From: Spisula solida
Lineage: Eukaryota > Mollusca > Bivalvia > Venerida > Mactridae
NCBI GenBank assembly: GCA_947247005.1
Contig: OX365944.1
Coordinates: forward strand, 18,823,501-18,887,500
Direction of reading: 5' to 3'
Length of the DNA: 64,000 nt
Shown here: piece after piece, positions 36,801-41,189 of the stretch
Numbering within the stretch: the first letter of the stretch is position 1
How the letters are laid out: the number at the start of each line of letters is the position of its first letter
Notes under the pieces: model-generated
The model's input: the letters and a program-made list of their open reading frames with translations, nothing else
Database searches by the model: none
Told to the model about the DNA's origin: nothing
Translations under genes and position numbers: made by a program

Positions 36801-37783
36801 TGACTGATAGACGGCCTATTCAGTAGTAGAAGTATATTTCAATATGTACATATAAAATTATAATTTAAGTATTAGATATTTTCACTATTATATATTTATA
36901 TGTTACTTGTGTAATATTTTACGTATTCGGTAAATTTATTTGAGTATTATCAGCCATGGGGTTAGTTGCATGCATTTTCATATTTTTAAGCCAATAGACG
37001 GGGAAATATGATTCAAACAAACAGTTCTATGTCAGATGCACAGACGGGCCTCGTATATACTATATTAAATAGATTACAAATACGTAAATCTACCGTTAGG
37101 CGTGTCACGTGACCATAAAATTGGCTGTTGCATGCATCGAGTCTTCTAACATGAAGTTTCATCGTAAACTACAAATATTTTACATAGAACTTATGAACAA
37201 AACTTTTTTTACACATGTCCGATGTTGCTTAGATTTAATTGTATATTAGGTAGATACATTTCATTAACTCGTGCAAAATCTCATACTTGTAGGTGCAGTA
37301 AATACTGAGAAATCTTCATTTTAGACGATTTCTTTCAGCGCAAACGGGCTATACCAAATAACAAAGGAAGATATTTTAAATGTTTCGTAGAAAATATGTT
37401 TATTTGCAAATGTAGATAACAATGAACTTGGTGCCAGTGCGAGGAAATGATTGTATCATTATGTCTCCCATGTACTGCTTTTGTGTCATGTCTCCCATGT
37501 ACTGCTTTTGTGTCAGTCTGTCTGAATGGATGTCACAAAGTTTGTTTATGCTTCCTCTCCATAACCAGTGCCCAGTGGTTGGATTTCAATGAAACTTCAC
37601 ATGTATACTAAGTACCAAGCCTAGTGCAAATTGTCAGGAATTTTAGATTGTATGCCAATCGCTGGATTTATGACTCTTTGTGGAAGAGGTAGGTTCATGT
37701 GTCAAAACCCAGCTTGTTTTGTTAATGATGATTGTATTTTAGATGATTATATTTTATTGTAGATGTGGAACTGGAATAAATGA
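3698..37783 (+). CDS. ANKHD1/ANKRD17 (mask): MASK: multiple ankyrin repeats, single KH domain protein (ANKHD1/ANKRD17 ortholog), 5'-partial
   Basis: Thirty-two exons, all GT-AG with matching phases, join into 2,691 codons plus TGA; the exons are listed separately. Residue 1 here is the first full codon in the window. Order: conserved N-terminal segment (1-52), 15 ankyrin repeats (about 53-561), linker with Gln runs (562-1200), 10 ankyrin repeats (about 1204-1550), Lys/Glu/Arg-rich helical region (1551-1622), acidic/basic linker, KH domain with a GRGG loop (about 1881-1953), Pro/Ser/Asn/Gly-rich tail ending in MWNWNK. Human ANKHD1 and ANKRD17 share this order and 15+10 repeat count and are about 2,540-2,600 residues. 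The first exon, coding the acidic N terminus, lies left of the window because exon 3698 starts inside a codon. Family knowledge: MASK is a large cytoplasmic/nuclear scaffold, a cofactor of Yorkie/YAP in Hippo signalling and a modifier of receptor tyrosine kinase signalling; the KH domain suggests RNA binding. ANKHD1 and ANKRD17 are vertebrate duplicates, so one invertebrate gene corresponds to both. Confidence 0.96.
4201..4351 (+). CDS. ANKHD1/ANKRD17 (mask): MASK exon b, ankyrin repeat 1 and start of 2
   Basis: Acceptor TTTGTAG. Encodes [16 protein letters not shown] and the [12 protein letters not shown] segment. Ends in phase 0 before GTTTGT. Residues 52-102. Confidence 0.95.
4721..4759 (+). 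repeat. Detached first unit of the 32-bp splice-acceptor array
   Basis: One full unit (ATATTTCAGGATACCAATAT, then TACACTGTTGAT) and the start of the next, cut off from the main array by the transposon at 4760. Confidence 0.85.
4760..7227. mobile_element. 2.47-kb inverted-repeat transposon inserted in the 32-bp splice-acceptor array
   Basis: Left end CATGAGTGAAAGTT, right end AACTTTCACCCATG (13 of 14 inverted match). TATTTC flanks both ends (4754-4759, 7228-7233). Removing it rejoins the 32-bp array in register. The interior has no long open frame but holds older repeats (for example 5920-6260) and a CCCCTGGACCCC-rich stretch near 7110-7180. Non-autonomous as seen. The superfamily is uncertain. 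Confidence 0.8.
5900..6262. repeat. Dispersed repeat inside the 2.47-kb transposon
   Basis: Two imperfect units around CTTTGTCCTAGGATCTT and TCAACAGTAGATGACCCC. Relatives occur at about 39235-39475 and, reversed, at about 51965-52220. A common molluscan-type repeat (inference). Confidence 0.55.
7228..7459 (+). repeat. 32-bp tandem array containing the MASK exon c acceptor
   Basis: TTTCAG occurs at exact 32-bp spacing; the AG ends at 7235, 7267, 7299, 7331, 7363, 7395, 7427 and 7459. The last is the real acceptor. Each unit carries TTACACTGTTGATATATTTC upstream, so branch-point-like and pyrimidine sequence are copied too. Starting from any earlier AG reads into a stop, so only the last gives full-length protein. 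Confidence 0.95.
7460..7607 (+). CDS. ANKHD1/ANKRD17 (mask): MASK exon c, ankyrin repeats 2-3
   Basis: Starts [13 protein letters not shown] right after the last TATTTCAG of a 32-bp tandem array that repeats this acceptor. Includes [18 protein letters not shown]. Donor GTAAAT. Residues 103-152. Confidence 0.95.
7663..7723 (+). repeat. tRNA-Thr(UGU)-like SINE head
   Basis: GCCGTGG pairs with CACGGCA at the other end. CTGG-ATTTGTAAC-CCAG forms an anticodon arm with TGT at 7685-7687, and CAAGG-TTTGATT-CTTGG a T arm. At 61 bases, with a shortened D arm, it is not a working tRNA. In a MASK intron. Confidence 0.55.
8118..8351 (+). CDS. ANKHD1/ANKRD17 (mask): MASK exon d, ankyrin repeats 4-6
   Basis: Acceptor ATTGTAG. 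Encodes [17 protein letters not shown] through [11 protein letters not shown]. Donor GTACTA. Residues 152-230. Confidence 0.95.
8390..8872. mobile_element. About 480-bp MITE, GGGTACTGTTTTA ends
   Basis: Left GGGTACTGTTTTACTAAC, right TTTGATAAAACAGTACCC. GCGCAAGTTTGCGC and similar motifs lie inside. A shorter copy is at 21030-21272. In a MASK intron. Confidence 0.65.
9469..9735. mobile_element. MITE, CAGGGGTCCTAC family, 6-bp target duplication ATAGTA
   Basis: Best-preserved copy: left CAGGGGTCCTAC, right GTAGAACCCCTG, 11 of 12 inverted match. ATAGTA flanks both ends (9463-9468, 9736-9741). Lies in a MASK intron; noncoding. Confidence 0.85.
9954..10096 (+). CDS. ANKHD1/ANKRD17 (mask): MASK exon e, ankyrin repeats 6-7
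   Basis: Acceptor CTTTTCAG. Encodes [19 protein letters not shown] and [19 protein letters not shown]. Donor GTTTGT, phase 0. Residues 230-277. Confidence 0.95.
10425..10614 (+). CDS. ANKHD1/ANKRD17 (mask): MASK exon f, ankyrin repeats 8-9
   Basis: Acceptor TTCTTACAG. Encodes [19 protein letters not shown] through [17 protein letters not shown]. Donor GTATGT. Residues 278-341. Confidence 0.95.
10914..11105 (+). CDS. ANKHD1/ANKRD17 (mask): MASK exon g, ankyrin repeats 9-11
   Basis: Acceptor TATTTCAG. Encodes [20 protein letters not shown] through [20 protein letters not shown]. Donor GTAAGT. Residues 341-405. Confidence 0.95.
11563..11897. mobile_element. Second copy of the CTTGCCC-rich element
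   Basis: Right end GGAATTCAACACCCCTG; interior matches 51382-51746 (CCACTTGCCCGAAAAC, CTACTTGCCC). The left end is diverged and placed only roughly. In a MASK intron. Confidence 0.55.
11989..12098 (+). CDS. ANKHD1/ANKRD17 (mask): MASK exon h, ankyrin repeats 11-12
   Basis: Acceptor TATTTTAG. Encodes [20 protein letters not shown] and [13 protein letters not shown]. Donor GTAAGT, phase 0. Residues 405-441. Confidence 0.95.
12177..12245 (+). repeat. tRNA-like SINE head or tRNA pseudogene
   Basis: GGCGGAGTAGCGGTAGAGCA resembles an A box and CGAGTTCAATTCCCGG a B box. No full cloverleaf is seen. In a MASK intron. Confidence 0.45.
12458..12545 (+). CDS. ANKHD1/ANKRD17 (mask): MASK exon i, ankyrin repeat 13
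   Basis: Acceptor ATATTCCAG. Encodes [20 protein letters not shown]. Donor GTATGA. Residues 442-471. Confidence 0.95.
12944..13071 (+). CDS. ANKHD1/ANKRD17 (mask): MASK exon j, ankyrin repeat 14
   Basis: Acceptor TTTGTACAG. Encodes [20 protein letters not shown] and [18 protein letters not shown]. Donor GTACAA, phase 0. Residues 471-513. Confidence 0.95.
13735..13905 (+). repeat. SINE tail segment
   Basis: Shares GTACTGGTTAGGATACAGTC and AGTTGAGAAACTG with 17222-17480 and 4628-4715; the latter ends in an AAACAAACAAATAAAT-type tail. Suggests one SINE family. Confidence 0.45.
13968..14111 (+). CDS. ANKHD1/ANKRD17 (mask): MASK exon k, ankyrin repeat 15
   Basis: Acceptor ATTGTAG. Encodes [18 protein letters not shown] and LLEYPNRVL, closing the first ankyrin block. 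Donor GTAATA, phase 0. Residues 514-561. Confidence 0.95.
14736..15332 (+). CDS. ANKHD1/ANKRD17 (mask): MASK exon l, linker with helix and first Gln run
   Basis: Acceptor TTTTCAG. Residues 562-760, mostly disordered. A charged helix ([19 protein letters not shown]) matches the KKILKELQKVERQLQ segment of human ANKHD1, followed by a Gln run. Donor GTAAGA. Confidence 0.92.
15444..15549. mobile_element. About 105-bp MITE, CAGGCCTGGTA ends
   Basis: Left CAGGCCTGGTATTT, right TAATTACCAGGCCTG, with further CAGGCCT copies inside. Lies just left of the 15566 element. Confidence 0.55.
15566..16042. mobile_element. 477-bp hAT-type non-autonomous element, 8-bp target duplication GTGGAAGA
   Basis: Starts TAGGGCTGCG and ends TGCAGACCTA; GTGGAAGA is perfect on both sides (15558-15565, 16043-16050). 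The TAGGGCTG-type end and 8-bp duplication fit hAT. No transposase. In a MASK intron. Confidence 0.8.
16210..16618 (+). CDS. ANKHD1/ANKRD17 (mask): MASK exon m, low-complexity linker
   Basis: Acceptor TTTTCTAG. Residues 761-897, rich in Asn, Ser, Pro and Gln with no domain. The donor GGAG/GTAATT is assigned by phase. Reading through it gives a stop within three codons (GGT AAT TTA TAG), so intron retention would make a protein with only the first ankyrin block. Confidence 0.85.
16711..16797. repeat. Short inverted repeat (hairpin-forming)
   Basis: CCACAGGTAACTG and CAGTTACCTGTG face each other about 60 bp apart with AT-rich sequence between. Possibly a tiny MITE. In a MASK intron. Confidence 0.6.
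17222..17480 (+). repeat. SINE-like dispersed repeat
   Basis: Contains CAGTACTGGTTAGAATAAAG and AATAGTTGAGATATGG as in 13735-13905, with a tRNA-like but diverged 5' part. The open frame through it is not a gene. Confidence 0.45.
17563..17969 (+). CDS. ANKHD1/ANKRD17 (mask): MASK exon n, Gln-rich linker
   Basis: Acceptor ATCACTACAG. Residues 897-1032, dominated by CAA/CAG codons ([18 protein letters not shown]). Ends with QDHLFQ before GTAAGG, phase 0. Confidence 0.88.
18018..18270. mobile_element. MITE, CAGGGGTGTCAA subfamily
   Basis: Perfect 12-bp inverted ends CAGGGGTGTCAA and TTGACACCCCTG. No clear target duplication. In a MASK intron. Confidence 0.75.
18913..19525 (+). CDS. ANKHD1/ANKRD17 (mask): MASK exon o, Gln-rich linker and start of second ankyrin block
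   Basis: Acceptor TTGTTTCAG. Residues 1033-1237: a long Gln-rich stretch, a Pro/Ser/Thr patch, then the conserved [20 protein letters not shown] and ankyrin repeat 16. Donor GTATTC after DKKG. Confidence 0.95.
19537..19612 (+). repeat. About 40-bp duplication just past the MASK exon o donor
   Basis: TTGCTTAATATTAGTCAACG occurs twice, about 40 bp apart. The splice site itself is not copied. Confidence 0.8.
19805..20049. mobile_element. MITE, CAGGGGTCCTAC family
   Basis: Ends CTGGGGTCCTAC and GTAGAACCCCTG; interior as in the 9469 copy. Target duplication not recognisable. Confidence 0.7.
20217..20362 (+). CDS. ANKHD1/ANKRD17 (mask): MASK exon p, ankyrin repeats 17-18
   Basis: Acceptor TGTTTTCAG. 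Encodes [20 protein letters not shown] and [13 protein letters not shown]. Donor GTGAGT, phase 0. Residues 1237-1285. Confidence 0.95.
20849..20991 (+). CDS. ANKHD1/ANKRD17 (mask): MASK exon q, ankyrin repeats 18-19
   Basis: Acceptor TACTTCAG. Encodes [20 protein letters not shown] and [18 protein letters not shown]. Donor GTATGG. Residues 1286-1333. Confidence 0.95.
21030..21272. mobile_element. About 243-bp MITE, GGGTACTGTTTTA family
   Basis: Left GGAACTGTTTATCAAAGCGC, right GTGCTTTGATAAAACAGTAC, with similarity to the 8390 element at both ends. The left end starts 39 bp past a MASK donor. Confidence 0.65.
22094..22199 (+). CDS. ANKHD1/ANKRD17 (mask): MASK exon r, ankyrin repeat 20
   Basis: Acceptor ATTTTTCAG. 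Encodes [18 protein letters not shown] and [14 protein letters not shown]. Donor GTAGGT, phase 0. Residues 1333-1368. Confidence 0.95.
22283..22541. mobile_element. MITE, CAGGGGTCCTAC family (first of two abutting copies)
   Basis: Starts CCGGGGTTCTAC and ends GTAGAGCCTCTTT, directly abutting a second copy in the same orientation. In a MASK intron. Confidence 0.7.
22542..22788. mobile_element. MITE, CAGGGGTCCTAC family (second of two abutting copies)
   Basis: Starts CAGGGGTGCTACAA and ends CAGTAAAACCCCTG. TGTAC lies just left of the pair and right after it, so the two may have inserted or been copied as a unit. Confidence 0.7.
22839..22946 (+). CDS. ANKHD1/ANKRD17 (mask): MASK exon s, ankyrin repeat 21
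   Basis: Acceptor TTGTTGTAG. Encodes [17 protein letters not shown] and NIEHRAK. Donor GTAAAA, phase 0. Residues 1369-1404. Confidence 0.95.
23326..23401 (+). repeat. 38-bp direct duplication of the MASK exon t acceptor
   Basis: AACTTATATTTTAGACTGG followed by TTTGACACCATTAATGG occurs at 23326 and again at 23364. Both carry ATATTTTAG/ACTGG. The second leads into the exon. Confidence 0.95.
23378..23615 (+). CDS. ANKHD1/ANKRD17 (mask): MASK exon t, ankyrin repeats 22-24
   Basis: Encodes [20 protein letters not shown] through [13 protein letters not shown]. The second of two identical acceptors (ATATTTTAG/ACTGG, 38 bp apart) is used; starting at the first reaches TGA after 15 codons. Donor GTGGGT. 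Residues 1405-1484. Confidence 0.94.
24119..24705 (+). repeat. Hairpin/TCCG element with about 160-bp internal repeats
   Basis: Opens with hairpin AGTCCCCTACCGG / CCGGAGGGGACT, then a (TCCG)n run at 24170-24222, then three units of about 160 bp starting near GGATCCTG (24231, 24391, 24554), each with TTATGAAACTTG. A similar diverged unit lies at about 715-850. This layout is common in bivalve genomes (recollection). Confidence 0.75.
24828..25027 (+). CDS. ANKHD1/ANKRD17 (mask): MASK exon u, ankyrin repeats 24-25
   Basis: Acceptor ATGTTTCAG. Encodes [20 protein letters not shown] and the conserved [16 protein letters not shown] end of the second block. Donor GTTGGT, phase 0. Residues 1484-1550. 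Confidence 0.95.
25354..25487. mobile_element. 134-bp MITE, CATGGGTGAAAGTT family
   Basis: Ends CATGGGTGAAAGTTTTC and CAAACTTTCACCCATG, the same termini as the 4760-7227 element. Flanks CTACCA and CTACCG are a near-perfect 6-bp duplication. In a MASK intron. Confidence 0.7.
25554..25768 (+). CDS. ANKHD1/ANKRD17 (mask): MASK exon v, Lys/Glu-rich helical region
   Basis: Acceptor TATATCAG. Encodes [20 protein letters not shown], then an Ala/Glu/Arg helix and a run of lysines that could act as a nuclear localisation signal. Human ANKHD1 has the same KKCHQCMETIVKAKD start. Donor GTATGT. Residues 1551-1622. Confidence 0.95.
26457..26581 (+). CDS. ANKHD1/ANKRD17 (mask): MASK exon w, acidic linker
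   Basis: Acceptor ATGATGTAG. Encodes [13 protein letters not shown] and the conserved [11 protein letters not shown] (human EPPSATTTTTI). The 3' end and donor CTTG/GTAAGT are copied five more times downstream; only the first donor keeps the frame. Residues 1622-1664. Confidence 0.92.
26527..26863 (+). repeat. 55-bp tandem array containing the MASK exon w donor
   Basis: Six copies of the exon end plus GGTAAGTTAG. The last exonic base before GTAAG falls at 26581 (used), 26636, 26691, 26746, 26801 and 26855; periods 55, 55, 55, 55 and 54. Reading past the first donor meets TAG in CCCCCTAG of the second copy. Confidence 0.95.
27146..27945 (+). repeat. Hairpin/TCCG element with about 145-bp internal repeats
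   Basis: Opens with hairpin AGCTCACCTGTCAC / GTGACAGGGTGAGCT, a short CGTCCGTCG run, then five units of 144-146 bp around CACTAGAGGTCACAATTTTG and ATGAAACTTGGTCACAATGA. A diverged single copy lies at about 1200-1480. In a MASK intron. Confidence 0.75.
28123..28545 (+). CDS. ANKHD1/ANKRD17 (mask): MASK exon x, charged low-complexity linker
   Basis: Acceptor CTTAACAG. Residues 1664-1805, rich in Lys, Ser, Asn and Asp with no domain. Donor ACAG/GTATGT, placed by phase. Confidence 0.88.
28565..28765 (+). repeat. Degenerate tandem repeat next to the MASK exon x donor
   Basis: About five copies of TTATGGTTGTCAAGTGATAA plus TCCAGGGTTAAGTGG with small indels, starting 20 bp past the donor at 28545. 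It does not include the splice site. Confidence 0.8.
29212..29462. mobile_element. MITE, CAGGGGTCCTAC family, 6-bp target duplication TGTTTG
   Basis: Diverged ends (CACAGTCATAC, GTAGAACTCTTG) but TGTTTG is intact on both sides (29206-29211, 29463-29468). The right end is 28 bp from the MASK exon at 29491. Confidence 0.75.
29491..29590 (+). CDS. ANKHD1/ANKRD17 (mask): MASK exon y, linker
   Basis: Acceptor TTCTTTCAG. Encodes [20 protein letters not shown]. Donor GTAAGT after CATAG. Residues 1805-1838; recognised by open frame, phase and splice sites. Confidence 0.85.
30018..30146 (+). CDS. ANKHD1/ANKRD17 (mask): MASK exon z, pre-KH segment
   Basis: Acceptor TACTGCAG. Ends with [19 protein letters not shown], matching human SPKRGQKREEGWKEVVRR just before the KH domain. 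Donor GTAAGT. Residues 1838-1881. Confidence 0.94.
30707..30853 (+). CDS. ANKHD1/ANKRD17 (mask): MASK exon aa, KH domain core
   Basis: Acceptor TACTTTCAG. Encodes [20 protein letters not shown], including the GRGG (GXXG) nucleic-acid-binding loop, then [18 protein letters not shown]. Donor GTAAGT. Residues 1881-1930. Confidence 0.96.
31284..32992 (+). CDS. ANKHD1/ANKRD17 (mask): MASK exon bb, end of KH domain and long disordered tail
   Basis: The largest exon (1,709 nt), residues 1930-2500. Opens with [20 protein letters not shown], the last KH helix, then LNEIIPK (human LEDLIPK). The rest is rich in Pro, Ser, Asn, Gly, Gln and Met, with a FASVAAAGV segment of the kind other families use as a PAM2-like motif (inference). 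Donor AAG/GTATGT. Confidence 0.93.
33615..33824 (+). CDS. ANKHD1/ANKRD17 (mask): MASK exon cc, C-terminal tail
   Basis: Acceptor GTTTCAG. Contains [17 protein letters not shown] (human QDRKIPPPIGTERLARI) and GDQLWNFQN (human SGIWSFG). Donor GTAAGT. Residues 2500-2570. Confidence 0.9.
34239..34450 (+). CDS. ANKHD1/ANKRD17 (mask): MASK exon dd, C-terminal tail
   Basis: Acceptor ACTTGTAG. Encodes [13 protein letters not shown] and a Ser/Thr-rich stretch ending QGFPQYVQ. Donor GTACGT, phase 0. Residues 2570-2640. Confidence 0.87.
35431..35565 (+). CDS. ANKHD1/ANKRD17 (mask): MASK exon ee, C-terminal tail
   Basis: Acceptor ATGTTACAG. Encodes [12 protein letters not shown] (human GGPLFNGLHNPD) and [12 protein letters not shown] (human WPGTWAPHIGN). 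Donor GTATGT, phase 0. Residues 2641-2685. Confidence 0.9.
35606..37351. mobile_element. 1.75-kb inverted-repeat DNA transposon with TA flanks and a coding remnant
   Basis: Ends are about 34-bp inverted repeats with one mismatch: TAGCCCGTTTGCGCTGAAAA at the left and TTTCAGCGCAAACGGGCTA at the right. TA flanks each end, as for Tc1/mariner-like TA targeting. Inside, + strand 36336-36539 codes [20 protein letters not shown] and HFDDF, a pattern I associate with C-terminal parts of transposon proteins in invertebrate genomes (recollection, untested). In the last MASK intron, 40 bp past the exon ee donor. Confidence 0.75.
37469..37515. repeat. 27-bp direct repeat, two copies, last MASK intron
   Basis: TGTCTCCCATGTACTGCTTT and following bases occur twice in tandem. 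It starts a longer dispersed repeat (to about 37720) whose relatives lie at about 9740-9910 and 25830-25985. Confidence 0.75.
37763..37783 (+). CDS. ANKHD1/ANKRD17 (mask): MASK terminal coding exon (six codons and stop)
   Basis: Acceptor TTTATTGTAG, then MWNWNK and TGA. Phase agrees with the previous exon. It is the first good acceptor giving a short tail after a 2.2-kb intron, and the 3' UTR follows in the same exon. The choice rests on phase, splice signal and position only. Confidence 0.7.
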   Translation: MWNWNK

Positions 37784-38705
37784 CGTCTGGCTCACTGAGT
37801 GTGTGACCATGGGAGTATACCTAGATATGTGCGACTCGCTGAGTGCGTGACCGTGGGAGTATACCTAGATGTGTGCGCATGTGATGACAGTGTTTATGTC
37901 ATGGTTTGAGATCGACTTGTCACAATAATCCTCGATTTTGTCCTATCACATTTTAATTTACTGTTTTATTCCATCTTTTTCTTCATTTCTATCCCATTTT
38001 TTCCAACAAAAAGAGACAAGATAGTAGCTGGTAGAATATATTTCTCCTTTGGGTTCTTTGCCTGCCGTTTCCTTTATTTTTGATTATAGATTGTATTGTA
38101 TGGGCCAATCAGTGCTTTGATTTGGTTCCCACTGGGCAATAACTTGCATGGTTGATTATGTTATATGACTTGCATTATTAGAACTGATTTCCATATTTAT
38201 GTGTAATGTATACTGACTTGTTGTGGCATTGTTTCCGGGCTGGAGATGTTCAATTCTTCTTACTGATGAGTGATATTCCAAAATGTTACAAAGAACTACC
38301 GTCTACGTTGACGAGCGTTATGGTTGAGGACGCGATTGGCGTATTAAAATACAATGTATATGTATTATGCGTGCATGTCAAAAATAGATCATGATCAATT
38401 AAAGAGATGATGATTTTGTTACAAAGCTTAAACATATACTTATCGTACCAATGAATATTCATAGTGTTTACTTTCAATGAAACATTGATGTTGTTTTTCA
38501 ACCTTTGTGATATTGAATTTTTGATAGAAAATGTTAGTGCTCATTTCTTATATTATAGCTAGATAAGCTATATCGAGGATTGGGTCCTCTGATGGTGTCT
38601 GTATAAATGATTGTGAATGCCTAGCATTTTCCTTCTGGTTATAGAGAGAATGTATGTTGTATTCTATTCTGAAAACATTGATTAAATATTGCATTGATTC
38701 AAATC
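37784..38705 (+). other. MASK 3' UTR (probable), with a possible poly(A) signal at 38681
   Basis: Noncoding after the TGA. A direct duplication with 44-bp period lies at 37791-37878 (CTCACTGAGTGTGTGACC and CTCGCTGAGTGCGTGACC). ATTAAA at 38681-38686 is the best candidate poly(A) signal before repeats resume at 38794. The end is a guess. Confidence 0.45.
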
Positions 38706-38793
38706 TTGTCTTCATTACTAGTATTGTTCAATTCCCCAACACAAATATCTAAATGGTATCACATAATGTGAATCATAAACCAAGATTGTCCTT

Positions 38794-39078
38794 CAGGGGT
38801 GTCAACTGGGCCAAATTAAAAATCAGAAAAATCATATGGGGCTGACCATTTATGCCAAACAAGAGGCCTTCAATGGTATTGTGACCATAATTAACTCAGT
38901 TTGTGTTGAAGAAAATCATTCAGAGCAGATTAGATTTACCATTACTTTTGCCATTTCTTGAGATATTTTCATCAAATAACTTTTAGAAAATATCAAATAA
39001 CTTTTATTTTGGTCAGAATGCTCGATCAGGAATGATAAATCCGGAATTCCGGATAAATCAGGATAATTAACACCCCTG
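38794..39078. mobile_element. MITE, CAGGGGTGTCAA subfamily
   Basis: Ends CAGGGGTGTCAA and TTAACACCCCTG. GTCCTT lies directly left, and again at right after one extra base. Just downstream of the probable MASK 3' UTR. Confidence 0.75.
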
Positions 39079-39830
39079 CGTCCTTCCATGGTCATTTTAC
39101 AAGCATGTCAGTTCTCCTCCACATAATATTCATTGTGGAATCGCTGGTTTCTTTTGGGTGGGTAATTCAGTATTGTAGGAAAAATTGTTAATCGGGCACC
39201 ATAATATAGCTGAAACATTATTATTATTACAATAGATGACCCCTACTGATTTTGAGGTCAAGGTCACTTACCTTTACCATTTCTGACTATCGAAATGGTT
39301 TCTGTTCAATAACCCGAAAACACTTTGTCCTAGGATCTTCAAATGCTACATGTAGGTTGGCCAGCAACAGAAGATGACCCCTATTGATTTTTAGGTCAAG
39401 GTCACTCTGACCATCATTTCTGACTATTGAGCTGCCATGGGGGGGCATACACGTTTTACAAACATATCTTGTTGTTTCTGCGTTAAACCCGAATTTAACC
39501 AACTAAGGGCCATTGACCTAATCGCCTGAAGTCAGGAATTTTTGCACACTAGATGGATAGTCTAAATGAACCTGGTGAACTTGTTACAGACCTCGGTTGC
39601 AAACTGCTCATCTACAGCTAAAACAGGCTGCACTACTAACCGACCATAGTGTAGGCGACGTTTATACAACTTAGCCGGATACATTTCTTTTTGCCTAATT
39701 GACCAATGACCTCCGGCTTTGAGGGATGCAGTAACAGACTAGAAAGATACAATTTTTTTATTTATTTCATTCCACAACATTAATCAGTGTACAAAAATGT
39801 ATCTCAGAGTTTACAATAATACAAAACAAG

Positions 39831-40139
39831 GTACCCATAATTAGTCAAAAGTAAGTTTGAAAATTAATTAGTAACTTTATTCTTTACTGCAACACACCCG
39901 TACCACAAAACAATCAAGTATCAGGGGATTAATGCCCAAACCAACAATACAGGCAATTAGTATGGTGATTTATTGCACTACCAAAGGTACCCGTAATTAG
40001 TCAAAAGTAAGTTTGAAAATTAATTAGTAACTTTATTCTTTACTGCAACACGCCCGTACCACAAAACAAACAAGCATCAGGGGATTAATGCCCAAACCAA
40101 CAATACAGGCAATAAGTATGGTGATTTATTGCACTGTTT
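39831..40139. repeat. 156-bp direct duplication in the MASK-POLB intergenic region
   Basis: Two head-to-tail copies from GTACCCATAATTAGTC and GTACCCGTAATTAGTC with few differences. No gene inside. Confidence 0.9.
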
Positions 40140-41094
40140 TTAAATCCACTGGTGACAAAACGTATAACATATGTAGAGCTGTTATTGATAGAAGCGATAT
40201 CTATATATCGACAATATTTTTTATCCGATCGATTATTGATTCACATTTTGAAATATCGATACATGACTAAATGAATGGAACCACCAAAAATCCTCATTTT
40301 CCAGCACAAAACAGTTTCTGTGTTAAAATCGAAGTTCACATATTAAAAAATATAAATATATAAAGTTTATAAATAAGCTTAGCTTTCTACTCAATCCTTG
40401 ATTTGTGTAATTGAATGTTTATGAAAATACTGTTTAAACTAAGCCAATTCACAAAAGAAATGCAGCAACATGTATATACTTTTCCTCAAAATTATTCCCA
40501 AATCTTCACTTTCGTTTAAATAGACTGAAACTGGTGAATTTGAAACAAATCATAATCAGATATTGACTTTATTCTACCATACCACACAAGTGGTTAAGTT
40601 GATGAAATGGAAATACTGGCGAATCTTGCTAATTTACAACATTTCCTCCAGGGTAAATTTTGGACTCCCAAAGAAAGGAAACAACCCAAATATTTTCGCC
40701 TGCATGTTAATTGTAATAAAACTTTGACCCATGGAAACCTATACAGTATTTCATGAACAAAAAGATAATAATAAGTCAGACAGGGAAGGCAGCACTCGGC
40801 TTAACCAGCTGAGCACAGAAAACATAAAAAAAACACGAGGTACAATGCCCACCTGAACCAGCCGAGCACAGGAAACATGAAAACAAAAGGCAATATGCCT
40901 AACTACATGGCATGTTGCCATGTACTAATTAAATATGTTGGGTTTCTTTTGCCTTGGAGTATAGTATTTGTATACTAGTTACGATAAGAACAACATTCAG
41001 TCACTATCTCAAAACACATCTGGCACCAACAACCACCTCCATGTAAATAGTCAGTAACAACACCCATTGTAAGAATAAACCATGAACAATAAAT

Positions 41095-41189
41095 TCAAGA
41101 ATTTCGTTCTGAAGGTTTTTTGAATGCCATGTCGATGTAATCAAATAAGTCCTCTTCGCAGCTGACAGGTAATGGCTCTCCTGGAACAC
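41095..41189 (-). CDS. POLB: POLB exon 12 (end)
   Basis: Acceptor CTATTTGTAG. Encodes [20 protein letters not shown] and ends KPSERNS, TGA. A small transposon ends 16 bases before this exon. Confidence 0.95.

Larger units (their letters stand above)
4352..37762 (+). other. MASK introns with nothing recognisable
   Basis: Introns at 10097-10424, 12546-12943, 14112-14735, 20363-20848, 26582-28122 outside its two repeats, 29591-30017, 30147-30706, 32993-33614, 33825-34238 and 34451-35430 hold no gene, RNA or clear element that I can name. Other introns hold the repeats listed separately. Confidence 0.5.
38706..41094. other. Intergenic region between convergent MASK and POLB
   Basis: Holds the MITE at 38794, the dispersed repeat at about 39235-39475 and the 156-bp duplication. 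No coding sequence seen. The POLB 3' UTR must extend into it from the right; minus-strand AATAAA at 40567-40572 is one possible poly(A) signal. Confidence 0.5.

Noticed and set aside
37784..41094. A 4E-BP gene downstream of MASK, as in the vertebrate MASK-BP3 arrangement
   Set aside because: No 4E-BP-like motif (YxxxxL phi) frame was found; POLB follows in the opposite direction.
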